Assembly: GCA_029339195.1 (NCBI GenBank)
Contig: JAPTJF010000210.1
Coordinates: 1-64,000 of the forward strand
Source of the DNA: Micractinium sp. NFX-FRZ
Taxonomy: Eukaryota > Chlorophyta > Trebouxiophyceae > Chlorellales > Chlorellaceae
Length of the DNA: 64,000 nt
Direction of reading: 5' to 3'
Shown piece after piece: positions 50,410-60,240 of the stretch (positions within the stretch are counted from its first letter, which is position 1; each line of letters starts with the position of its first letter). A program made the translations under genes and the position numbers. The notes under the pieces were generated by a model. It worked only from the letters and a program-made list of their open reading frames with translations. It had not been told where the DNA came from and did not search any database.

Positions 50410-53400
50410 ATGGGCAACGCGCGTCTGTGCTCCGTGCGCGTTGCTAGAGACAAGGACATTACCTTCCAAGTCAGCGCGGCAGCGCCGTTCGAGCTTGTCA
50501 CCGACTTTGACAATGTGCGCACGTTGGTTGGGCCGGTTTAAACCGTGCCCTGCCATGCCGGGTACCACAGGCCTGGCTGAGTGTTGAAGCGGCGCCAGCG
50601 GCGACAGAGTGTGGCCTGCCCGGGGCAAAGCCCCAGGCCTGCCCACCCCTGACATGGACTCCCAAGTCCCCTCCCACCTCTTCTGTCTCCTACAACTCTG
50701 TCTCCAATACTGGCTTCTGTCCCCCCGCCTACAGGTGGACCTGGTAATTGAGGTGCCGGAGGCGGCGCCCTTTAGCGAGGTGCGGCGCCTGGTGGCGGAG
50801 CGGCTGGGCACAAAGCCCGCCGCCGATCGGCAGCGCTTCTGGACTTGGGTGCAGCGCATGGATGGCTCCTACCGCCCAGAGGCGCCGGTGATGCAGGACC
50901 TGCCCGTCTCGGTGAGCTGAGGAGCAGGCTGGGCGTGCACCTGTGCTTGTGAGCGGGTACACAGGGCTGGCTGTTGCTATGCATGCCAGTACTGGAGGTG
51001 GCAGCTGGGCTTTGGGTGCAGCGTGCCCATGCCGCCAAGCTGAGGGGAGGGCTGAGTGTATTTGTAGATGTGCGGCTCTAGAGGGCTGGCTGTTCTGATG
51101 CATGCCAGGGCTGCGGTGGCAGCTGGGCACAGCCGCACCCCCACGCCAATCCTGCCCCCCGTGACGCCCTGCCGCGCCGGCCCCCTGCCTGCTGCGCCCC
51201 TGGGCAGGCCTACACCCGGGGGTCCAGCGAAGGGGGAGCACCCACTGTGGACCTCTTTCTGGAACTGCCTCCGGCGGGCAAGGCGCTGCCGCCCTACAAC
51301 CCCTCCTCCAGCCACCTCCTCTTCCTGAAGCTTTACAAGGGGGCGGGGGCGGTGCCCATGCTGGAGTACGCCGGGCACCTGGTGACGGGCAGCGACACGC
51401 CCCTCGCGGTACGTGTGTGCGTGCGCTGCCAGCCCCCAGGGGTGGCAGGCAGGCTGTGGTGCCAGCGGCGGGGTTGCGGCGGCAGCTGGCCCCGCCCTCC
51501 TGTGCTGCCTTCCCATATGCTGGTTTCACGCTCAGCCCGCCCCTCCCTTGCTTAGGCTCTGTGTTGCCTGCTCACGGCCTGCCTCTCCGCCGCCCTGGCT
51601 GCCCCCCTGCCCCTGCCCCTGCCCCATGCCCACCCTGCAGACCCAGCTGTCCAAGGCTGGCCTGCTGGCGGGGGTGCCGGGGGGCGAGGGTGCGCTAGAG
51701 GTGCTGGAGGAGGTGACCCCCTCGCCTCCCACGCTGGACCCGCTGGCCAAGGGGGAGAGCCCGCGGCTGGCGGGGCTGGAGACGGGAGACATCCTGGTGC
51801 TGTCGGCCAAGGCAAGTGGGTGGTGATGGGAGTTGAACGTAAGGGCTGGAGACAGGGGACATCCTCGTGCTGTCGACCAAGGCAAGTGGATGGTGGTGGG
51901 AGGGCTTTTATGAAACAAACCACGCAAGGGCTGGGCGGGCAAAGGGGCAATCGAGCGGAGAAGCTGTGGTGCGGTTGCTTGAGACACCTCAATTGCCGGT
52001 GTGTCGCTTCCAAAGGGAGCGGCTGCCATGGGAGGGGCACAGGCTCGAACAGATGACGGCAGCCGGGATGGCAGCTGCTTACTGAGGCCACTGGGCATGT
52101 GGCGCATGCAGTGCACCCTCGGCCAGAGCCGGCGCCCACCCCTCATGTCCCCATGCTCCTCCCTGCAACCCTTCCTGCAGGGCGCCACTCCCCCCGCCCA
52201 CGACTTCTTCATCACCGCGGCAGAGGTGCAGCAGCAGCAGCAGCAGCGGCGGCAGCAGCCGCCCAAGGCGGCGCCGCAGGTGCAGTCCACGCAGCCGTCG
52301 CGGCAGTCCAGCTCTGTCGTGCTGCCCGAGGCAGCCCACCAGGTGGCGCTGCTGCTGCAGCAGGCGGCGCAGGTGGCTGAGCAGGCCATGCTGCAATCTG
52401 CCGAGGAGGCGGCTGATCTCCGGCAGGGCATGGCGTCCCGTGAGCGGCGTATCGAGGCGCTGGAGGCGCAGCTGCTGCTGGTCACTGGGGAGGGTGAGCA
52501 GGCGGCGCAGCGGGCGAAGCAGCTGCAGGCTGAGCTGGCGGAGCGTGGGCAGCGGGTGGGTGAGCTGGAGGCAGCGCTGCAGCGGGCGCAGCAGGAAGCG
52601 GAGTGGGCGGCAGCGGCGGCGGCAGAGGAGAAGAAGCAGCTGCAGCAGGAGGCGGCGGACAGGGAGGCGGCGGTGCAGGCGGCGGCCGAGGAGCAGTTGC
52701 AGCAGGTGGCGGCGGAGCGGGAGGCGACGCACGAGGGGCGGGTGCGGGAGATGGAGCTGCAGCTGGAGCAGGTGGCCGAGGCGTCACAGCGGGCGGCGCA
52801 GCAAGCGGAGCAGGAGAAGAAAGAGCTGGCTCGTGAGCTGGCAGAGGCACAGCAGGCCCAGCAGGCGGCAGCGGCAGAGGCGGAGGCAGCCCTGAGCGCA
52901 ATCGCAGAGCAGGCGGCGGCGCTGCAAAAGGGCGTGGAGGCGCGGGACCAGGCGCTGCGTGCGGCGGCTGAAGAGGTGGGGCAGCTGCAGCAGGAGCTGG
53001 CGGCTCGCGAGCAGCTGTTTGAGCGGCGCCTGGCGGCGGCGCAGGACCAGGTGTCCCTCGCCTCCCAGGCTGAGTCAGCGCTGGCAGAGGCGGCGGCAGA
53101 GAGCGAGGCGCTGCAGGCGGCGCTGGCGGCGGCGGAGAAGAAGCACGCCAGCGTGGTGAAGAGTTTGGAGATGCAGGTGAAGGGGCTGGAGACTGCTCAG
53201 GAGCTGATGATGAAGCGCATGCTGACGATGGAGGGGGACGAGAACGCGACCAGGTGGGGGTGGGTAGAGCGGTGTGGGTGATGGTGGGTCGAGTGGATGG
53301 ATTGTGTGAGTGTAGGTGCAGAGGCAGGGTTAAGGCGGGGAGATAAGGCGAGCTGATAGTTTGATGGAGCGAGACGAGAATTCAACCAGGCGGGGTGGGG

Positions 53401-53869
53401 TAGAGTTGGTGTGCGTGGGCGGGTGAGTGTGGGATGGAATGTGGTGAGGCGAGGACGGAACTACGTGACAACAGGCTGGGTGCGTGGAGTGTGGGGCGTG
53501 GCTGGAGAGTGGCTGGGTGGGGGGAGGCGGGGTTGGCAAAGCTGATGGGGCGGTTGGTGACCGGGGCAACGAGAAGCGCACTGGACGGGGGGTAGTCTGC
53601 TGTGGCTGTAAGGTTGGTCTAGCTGCCTTCATCGTTGCTTGCATGCTTTCCTGCATTCCTGCATTCTTCAGAGTGCGCCACCATGCTCCTGCGCTGATTG
53701 CCGCCCACCACCATGACTGACGCACTGCTCAATCTTGGCCACGCCTGCCCGTGGGATGTGCAGGGCGCTGTCGGCCGGCGGCCTGCAGGCCCTGCTACGT
53801 GGGCTGGAGTCGAGCTCGGGGCGTGTTCGCAAGCTGCTGGCGGAGCGGTGGGCGCAGGAGCAGGGGTAG
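50410..53869 (+). CDS. UBP12/USP7 HUBL-module protein with long coiled coil, no protease, no RING
   Basis: Exons: 50410-50514, 50735-50911, 51208-51408, 51641-51811, 52181-53253 and 53764-53869, 610 aa. Residues 1-218 follow the C-terminal ubiquitin-like region (USP7_ICP0_bdg) of plant UBP12/13 and USP7: VRVARDKDITF, FSEVRRLVAERLG, DRQRFWTWVQRMDGSYRP, SSSHLLFLKLYKGAG, EYAGHLVTG, LEVLEEVTPSPP and LETGDILVLSAK. There is no ubiquitin-protease Cys/His box. Residues about 230-570 form a Gln/Glu/Ala-rich coiled coil. The last exon (RALSAGGLQALLRGL...VRKLLAERWAQEQG) matches the start of the last exon of the downstream paralogue but stops before a RING. Intron 51812-52180 has a GC donor (GCAAGT). Degraded copies of exon ends lie in two introns. 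Function unknown. A regulator or competitor in ubiquitin signalling is inference. Confidence 0.85.
51841..51901 (+). pseudogene. Tandem copy of the HUBL paralogue 1 exon-4 end and GC donor
   Basis: Matches 51771-51831 at a 70-bp offset with about 6 mismatches in 57 bases, including the AAGGCAAGTGG donor. Reading past the true donor hits TGA at once, so this copy is not coding. Confidence 0.88.
53348..53416 (+). pseudogene. Decayed copy of the HUBL paralogue 1 coiled-coil exon end
   Basis: Shares GAGCTGAT, GATGGAG, CGAGAA, ACCAGG, GGGTAGAG and GTGTG in order with the real exon end and donor at about 53205-53275. The donor in the copy reads CAGGCGGGG. Confidence 0.65.
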
Positions 53870-54224
53870 GCAGGTAGCGGCCAGCGGCCAGCATGCAAGC
53901 TTCAGTGGCTGTGTCGTGCTGGCCCCGACGCAGCGCTGCTGGCAGAGGCTTTGCTCTGGCATTGCCTCTCTTACTGCAACTTGTGATCAACATGTGCACG
54001 TCTATAGTATTAACCTATTCAGTGTAACTCCTTTTTCGAAAGCAAGGAGCCGACGAGCTGTGGCACATTCCCTAGCCGGTCGGTGTGCGAAGTCGTGTGC
54101 GGCGTGCCTGCTGAGCGGCGGCAGCAAGTGCCGACAGCAAAGTTGGCAGTGCCTCCCGGTCGGCTTGAGCCACATCCTGCCTTGCATATCGCTGCCCACA
54201 GTTAACAGGTTGCTGTGGCGGAGT
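53870..54224. other. Short intergenic region between the two HUBL paralogues
   Basis: 355 bp with no gene and no RING-coding remnant after the paralogue 1 stop. It should hold the promoter of paralogue 2. Confidence 0.5.
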
Positions 54225-55937
54225 ATGGCGGGCGCGCGCCAATGTGCAGTTCGAGTTGCCACAAGCGAGGATTTGCACGCCCAAGGCAGCTCCGGAAGCC
54301 CGTTTGAGCTCATCAATGACTGGTGCAAGGTGCGCCGGGACCTGCGATTTCAAACGGGCAGCGGGGCAAGGGCCCGTGGTGGGCCGCCAGCAGCGGCGGC
54401 GCTCTAGGAGCAGCCCTTCTGCACGCTCCAGCCCCAGGGTCCCTCCTGCCCATTTGACGTCCTTCCCTGCCTTCTGACGCAGGTCAAATTGACTTTTACA
54501 CTGCCCGATAGCTCTCCCCTGAGCGAGGTGCGGCGGCTGGTGGCAGAGCGGCTGGGCGCGGCGCCGTCGCCCGATGCGCAGCGCCTGTGGAGCTGGGAGG
54601 CGCGGCCGAACGGGACGTACCGCCCGGGCAAGCCGGTGCAAGGGTACATGACCCTGGCGGTGAGCGGCACCTCTTCACTGCCTGCCTGCACCTCTTGCTG
54701 GCACCTTGCTCTTGGCGCCGCAAGCTGCGAAGCGGGGCTGACATGGCAGCTGCTCTGCTCTCCCACGTTGGCCCCAACAACAAGATCATCCCGCTTCTTC
54801 GGCACTTCAACAATGGCTTTAAAGCCAAGACCTGAGACCTGCTGGATTCGACCTGACCCTGGCCCCTGTGCAGGACCTCATCCGCGCTGGCAGCGGAGCG
54901 CCGTCGGTGGACCTCCTTCTGGAGCGTGCCGCCCCCGGCAGCGTGCTGCCGCCCTACAACCACTCCACCTCCGTCCTGCTCTTCCTGAAGCTCTTCACGG
55001 CGCCGGCACGCGTGGAGTTTGTGGGCCGCTTCTTTGCCAAGGACAGGCTGCCCATCTGGGTGCGTGCGCCAGCTGGGCGCGCATGCGCATGGAGGGATGG
55101 GAATGGGGGAGGCTTCCATCGGCGCGGCGTTCATTCCGCCCGACTGCGGAGCGTGAAGACGTCTCAGTAGCTGCCCCTGCTGGCAAGCATTGCAAGCTGG
55201 AGGTGCACCAACTGCATGCATGCGCACCCATGCTCCCGCCTCCCTCCAGGCCCAAGTCCCCGACATGCTGGGGGCGGCGGGGATGGTGGGGGGTGCCGAC
55301 CTGGAGGTGTTTCGGGAGGTGTCCCCCTCGCCGCCCACCGTAGAGAGGGTGATGCTGACGGCCACGCCCCGGGGGGCGCAGCTGGGGAGCGGCGACATCT
55401 TGGTGCTTTCACACCAGGTGGGGCAGGCAGGCAGGCAGGCATGAGGGGGGCCGGCGGGGGGGCTGGTGGTGGGTGAGGGGTGGGATGTTGAGTGGAGCAC
55501 TGGGTGGGGTTGGTGTGGGGCCAAGTGCACGCGCGGGTGCGGGTGGGGTGGGGGCGAGGCAGCTGGGAAGGGGGATGTCCTCGTTGCTATTGGCCCACTA
55601 GGTATTGCATGACGCACGGGGTTTTGAGGAAGGCGGGGACTGGAGAGGGCACATACGTGAGGGGGCGCGGTTGGGGAAGCCCGGGAGCAGATGCTGACCA
55701 TGCTGTGCCTACTGAAGGGGACCTGGGCACAGCGGGGGCCAGCATGGCAGGGAGGCGATTCTTGGCACCAGTGCTCAGCGACTCACGGTGTGCCATGCTG
55801 TGCTGTGCTTTGCTGTGCTGTGCTGTGCAGGGCAGCAACCCGAATGCGAGGGACTTCTTCACAGCAGCAGCTGAGCGGATGGCAGCGCAGCAGCGGGGAC
55901 AAGGGGCACTGCGGCCATATCGGCCCTTGCTGCAAGC

Positions 55938-55972
<35 letters not shown>

Positions 55973-56019
55973 CACCGCCGTCGCAGCCGGCGACGCCGAC
56001 GTCCCAGCAGGAAAGCAGT

Positions 56020-56050
<31 letters not shown>

Positions 56051-57015
56051 CAGGCACCGAGGAGGATGACACCGGCACACCCGTGCCTGGCCAGCAAGCG
56101 GTGCAGCTGCTGCAGCGAGCAATGCAAGAGGTGGAGCAGACGGTGCAGCAAGCGGGGGACATGCAGAGGCGCCTGCGGGCACATGAGGCGGAGCAGCAGG
56201 ATCTGCAGCTGCAGCTGCAGGCGAGGGATGAGGAGCAGGAGGGGCTGAAGCAGCGGCTGGCAGCGAGGGAGGAGGAGCAGGAGGGGCTGCGGAAACGGCT
56301 AGCAGCAATGGAGGAGGAGCAGGAGGGGCTGAGGCAGCAGCTGGCAGCGAGGGAGGAAGAGAAGGAGGGGCTGCGGCAGCAGGTGGCAGCACAGGAAGAG
56401 GAGCAGGAGGGGCTGCGGCAACAGCTGGCTGGCAGTGAGGTGGAGGTGCAGAAGCTGCAGGGGTGCTTGCAGGCACACGAGGCAGAGCAGGAGGGGCTCA
56501 AGCGGCAGCTGCTGGCAGTGGAGGGGGATGCGGAAGCGTGCAGGTGAGCCTAAGGTGGCTCTGCTGCCTCTCTTGCCAGGGTGTATGCATCTACCAGGGT
56601 GTGCGCCTGCGTCCCGGCAGTGTGGTGGCTCGCCTGAATGCTTGCCCATGCCTGCTGTGCTATGCTTGAACCGTCTGCTTGCCCTTATGCAGTCATGATA
56701 TTCACTTCGCTGCTCAACTCACATGCCCGCACGTCCAATCCTTGCAGGGCGCTGTCTGCCGCCGAGCTGGAGGGCCTGCTGGGTCGGCTGGAGGAGGGGA
56801 CTGCCCGCGTGCGGCGCTTGCTCATCGAACGGCGCGTGGACGAGGCGCGGGCGGAGGCGCAGGCAGAGGCCACGGAGTGCGCCATCTGCATCTCGGCCCC
56901 CAAGGACACGCGGCTGAGCTGCGGGCACCTGCTGTGCCGGGGGTGCAGCCAGCGGGTGGCGCACTGCCCGGTGTGCCGGCAGGCGGTGACGTCGCGGGAG
57001 CGCGCCTACCTGTGA
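54225..57015 (+). CDS. UBP12/USP7 HUBL module - coiled coil - RING finger protein (putative E3 ligase)
   Basis: Exons: 54225-54329, 54483-54659, 54874-55059, 55250-55417, 55831-56543 and 56748-57015, 538 aa. The first two exons have the same lengths as in paralogue 1 (105 and 177 nt). Residues 1-212 are the ubiquitin-like USP7_ICP0_bdg-type region: VRVATSEDLHAQG, LSEVRRLVAERLG, DAQRLWSWEARPNGTYRPGK, TSVLLFLKLF, RVEFVGRFFAKDRLP, LEVFREVSPSPP and LGSGDILVLSHQ. Residues about 215-450 are a poly-Gln stretch and a heptad-like coiled coil of repeating EEEQEGLRQQLAA units. The C-terminus holds a complete C3HC4 RING: Cys 494 and 497, Cys 508, His 510, Cys 513 and 516, Cys 523 and 526. Likely a ubiquitin E3 using a deubiquitinase-derived recognition module. 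Target unknown. No USP catalytic domain is present. Confidence 0.88.
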
Positions 57016-57598
57016 CGCCACATGTGACACGGGCAGATGCCGTCTGTCCCGCTCATGTGACAACACCTTAACGCCTGGGAATGTGATTCGTGAGCAGTGG
57101 CATGGACGTCACATGGAACCCGCAACGGCATCCATGTTCATTTGAATTAAAACAGGGGTGGCGTGAGCGAATCCGGCGGTGTCAAGTGCTTGCACCAAGG
57201 GGTGGTGCGGGGTGGGGTGGGGAAGCAGCAGCAGCAGGCGAGCAATAAGAACAGGGTGGGGAGTCGGGGAGGCACAGGCAACTGCGCAGGGCGGAGCAGT
57301 CGTGGGGCAGCTAAAGCGTGCGGAGGGGAGCAGGCCTGCCAGGGGAGGAGGCTCAGGCAGCTGCAAACAGAAGCCGCCTCAGAAGGAGAGCTTGTCAGCT
57401 CGATGTGCGGCACGACAGATTTGCTAACAGGACCGCCCAGCAATGTGCGGAACAGGGGCTGGAGAGGGGGAGGCGGACGTAATGAGGCCAGGGGGGCCAG
57501 GTATGGAGGCAGTGCCGAGGGGAGCAAGATTCCCCAGAGAAGAGGTAGAGGTGGGGAGAGCTGTGGTCACGTGAGGGCAGCTGCAAGCAGAAGCTGCC
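57016..57598. other. Region downstream of the RING gene with a relic of the methyltransferase 3' end
   Basis: No intact gene. Contains a decayed copy of the end of the minus-strand methyltransferase gene at 57351-57420. Confidence 0.6.
57351..57420 (-). pseudogene. Decayed tandem copy of the methyltransferase gene end
   Basis: Aligns with 57571-57640 at a 220-bp offset (GGCAGCTGCAA, CAGAAG, CTCAATGTG-like blocks). On the minus strand it reads PHIEL where the gene reads PHIEM, with a stop codon at the matching place. Confidence 0.7.
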
Positions 57599-58660
57599 TC
57601 AAAAGGACAGCTCGTACATCTCAATGTGTGGCGCACGGTACGCCTCTGGCAGCGCCTCCGCCGGCAGCTGCCGCACCCGGCACGCCAGCGGCGCGGCCGC
57701 CGCCGCGTCCAGCAGCGCGCGCCGCAGCGCGTCAGAGCGCGTCTCAAAGCTCAGCAGGGCGCGGGTGCGGCCGGGCGCGGCGAGCGCGCATATGGTCGCC
57801 AGCAGGGCGCTGCTGCTGGGCACGCTGCCGTCGGGGTCTGGGTAGATGCAGTCGGTGCCAACCACAAGATCAACTGGCCCAGCGGCGGTGATGGCGGCAC
57901 AGGATACAGCCGCAGCCGGTTCATCCTCCCAATCCAGCCCCACCACCGCCACGCTGCCTGGCGTCGGCGTCGCCTGCTGCTGCAGCAGCTGCTGCCGCTG
58001 GTGCAGCGGCGGCAGCGGCGACGGCGGCGGCGCCGCCGGCGCAAGCAGCCGGTTCCTGCCCGCGTTGGTGCGCCCAAACACTGTCATGGCGGGCTTGTCT
58101 GTAACGTAGACTGCTGCCCCAAGGCGTGCCAGCACGAGGCCCGGCAGGGCCATGCCGGCGCCCAGCTCGACGGCGCGCAGCCCAGCAAAGGAGCCAGGTG
58201 GTTGGGAGTCCAGGTAGGCGGCCAGCACATAGGCGCCGTCCCAGGCGCAGGCGCCCACCCTGATGCCGCCCGCGCTGCCGGGGCGCAGCGCCAGCGGGTT
58301 CTGCTTGATCGTCACCGTGGCAGGGGTGGCGGGGGTGGCGGACGCGGGTGCTCCTGCCGCTGCTGGTTCCGCTGCTGCTGCTGCTGCCGCTGCTGGTTCC
58401 GCTGCTGCTGCTGCTGCTGCCGCTGCTGGTTCCGCTGCTGCTGCTGCTGCTGGTTCTGCTGGTTCCGCTGCTGCTGCTGCTGCTGGCACTGCTGCTGCTG
58501 CTGGCACTGCTGCTGCTGCCGGCACTGCTGCTGCTGCCGCTGACGACAGCTGCACCGTCACCAAGTCTGCTGCCTGCGTCTGGGCGCGGTCCAGCCCGGC
58601 CAGCGTGCCGCGCACGTGCTGCCGGTCAACAGGGTCCCATCCCTCTATAGTAATGCGCAT
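57599..58660 (-). CDS. METTL21/FAM86-like protein methyltransferase, single exon
   Basis: Probable SAM-dependent protein-lysine methyltransferase (family 16 type), 353 aa, the only intronless gene in the window. Residues 1-37 (MRITIEGWDPVDRQHVRGTL) are followed by a 60-residue Ala/Pro/Glu tract of AAAAAEP units coded by GCN repeats (about 58340-58545). The enzyme core has KQNPLALRPGSAGGIRVG, then a Trp-Asp-Gly stretch (ACAWDGAYVLAAYL), SAM motif I VELGAGMALPGLVLARLGA (about 164-180) and the DxxY motif as VGTDCIYPD (Asp about 270, Tyr about 273), characteristic of this family. It ends APHIEMYELSF. The substrate cannot be told. The start at 58660 is the first ATG and is followed at once by conserved-looking sequence. 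Confidence 0.87.
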   Translation of the reverse strand: MRITIEGWDPVDRQHVRGTLAGLDRAQTQAADLVTVQLSSAAAAAVPAAAAVPAAAAVPAAAAAAEPAEPAAAAAAEPAAAAAAAAAEPAAAAAAAAEPAAAGAPASATPATPATVTIKQNPLALRPGSAGGIRVGACAWDGAYVLAAYLDSQPPGSFAGLRAVELGAGMALPGLVLARLGAAVYVTDKPAMTVFGRTNAGRNRLLAPAAPPPSPLPPLHQRQQLLQQQATPTPGSVAVVGLDWEDEPAAAVSCAAITAAGPVDLVVGTDCIYPDPDGSVPSSSALLATICALAAPGRTRALLSFETRSDALRRALLDAAAAAPLACRVRQLPAEALPEAYRAPHIEMYELSF

Positions 58661-58826
58661 CCTGGCCTGGACGCCTTGGGCAGGATGCTACTCTGCAGGC
58701 GCACTGCCTACACTGCATGGGCCGGTTGAAGGAGCGTAGGGCATGGGCATGAGCAAGGGGCGGTAGGGGCCAGAGCACCGGTGGCGGGAGGCGGGTGGCG
58801 GCGGCAGCGAGCAGCAGGGGGCCGAA

Positions 58827-59255
58827 ATGCAGGTTCGGCCGCCGCTGAGCCAAAGGTTTGGCCGTAGCATGACCTCTAAGCCGCGGAGCAGGTCACAAAA
58901 GCGGGCCCGCGATGTGCATCGCAACGCACCCGAGTGTTCTCCTGCACCTCTTGCACCTCTTGCACAGCTTGTAATGAAAGCGGGCGTGAGGAACAACAAG
59001 TGTGACGCGCGAAAGGCAGCTTACAGGCTGGCGGCATCAGCCGCCGCCGCCGCCGGGGCCAGTGGACTGCTCGCTCCTCCCCATCTCATGGCGTGTGCTT
59101 GGGGCCAGTGGGGGCCGCTCCAGCTGATAATAGGAGGTATTGCAATGCTGCTCGGCATTTCCAGTTGCATTTCAGCGTGTTTCGCATTCTTTTTTGGGGT
59201 CTCCCCATACCCGCTTGCCGTCACCATGAGCTGCCTTCAGCTCGCTGGTCAGTGA
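58827..59255 (+). CDS. Doubtful small ORF with one hydrophobic segment
   Basis: 142-aa open frame, divergent from the methyltransferase. The N-terminus is basic (SKPRSRSQKRARD). A hydrophobic stretch, LIIGGIAMLLGISSCISACF, could cross a membrane. No family recognised, no supporting splice structure. It may be a chance frame in the methyltransferase upstream region. Confidence 0.2.
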   Translation: MQVRPPLSQRFGRSMTSKPRSRSQKRARDVHRNAPECSPAPLAPLAQLVMKAGVRNNKCDARKAAYRLAASAAAAAGASGLLAPPHLMACAWGQWGPLQLIIGGIAMLLGISSCISACFAFFFGVSPYPLAVTMSCLQLAGQ

Positions 59256-60240
59256 CCTGAGTGTGAAAGCCAATGCATTAAAGGGTCACAAGTTGCCAGA
59301 CCATGCCTAGTGTACAAATGGGAGACGTGAAAGCGCTCAGCTCAAACAGCTTACTCGTCTGGATTTGGAGGCGTGGCGAGGAGGGGGCGCAGCGAGGGTG
59401 GGCGGGGGTGCGGGGAGGCCGGAGGCGAAGGCAGCGGGCGCGGGTGGGGACGGCCTTGGTGGGGGACGGGAGGGCCGCGGGGGCGGTGCGGAGGTTGCGG
59501 CAGTGAGGAGAAAGCCGCCGTGGCGGTGATGGCGGTTGGGGTGGGGCTGGCAGTTGGATGAACCGTGAAGCTGCGTGACGCAGCCGGCGGCAGGGGACTG
59601 GGCAAGTGGTGCTCTTGAGCTGAGGATGCACATGTGTTGGCGGCGTCAGCAGGACCGGTGATCATGGCAGCAGAAGCCGCATCCACCGTGAATACCTTGC
59701 TAGTTACCCCATTGCAGCAGTGCAAGGCATTATCTGTCCATGAAGAAAAGGCAACAGCCTGTGGCAGCACACCTTGCACCAAAAGCCCCTGGCAGGGCTC
59801 CGCTACGTTAACCAAAGACCTGGCTGCCGGGTGTTTCGTAACATATTACATATCCAGACGCATAGGCATATGATAGGTGCCTCGACTTGTGGACAAGGAA
59901 GAGACGGCAGGCATGACGGCTTCACCTGGACCAATGAGACTAACAACGCTTAGAGGGGTGGGCCCTTGTTGGGGATCGCGACCGGTCGCGAATGCAGACA
60001 TGGAAGAGCATGAAGGTGGGGCACACAAACGAGACAGAGGTCAGGGGGCACGCACGGGGAGATGTATGGGGAGCTCGGACAATGACGAGCGTGCTGTGGT
60101 TGTTGGCAGCACGCTGCAGCGAAGAAGAGGCAAAAGGTACCCTAGAGCATGGGTCAAGGTGACCAGCGGATGTAGCCAGCGCGTTAACGTTGCAGCAGCC
60201 CATGGTCGATCCAACGCCAGGCTGCGCGGTGCATTGGCGC
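59256..60240. other. Intergenic region downstream of the chitinase gene
   Basis: No gene recognised on either strand. Includes the chitinase 3' flank, with a possible minus-strand TGTAA near 59846. Confidence 0.55.

Noticed and set aside
51812..51830. Read-through of the HUBL paralogue 1 exon as the true C-terminus
   Set aside because: The family block continues in the exon at 52181 and the coiled-coil frame joins exactly there. The read-through adds only a few residues before TGA.
57626..58543. 305-aa plus-strand open frame over the methyltransferase
   Set aside because: Shadow frame. The minus strand has intact SAM and DxxY motifs.
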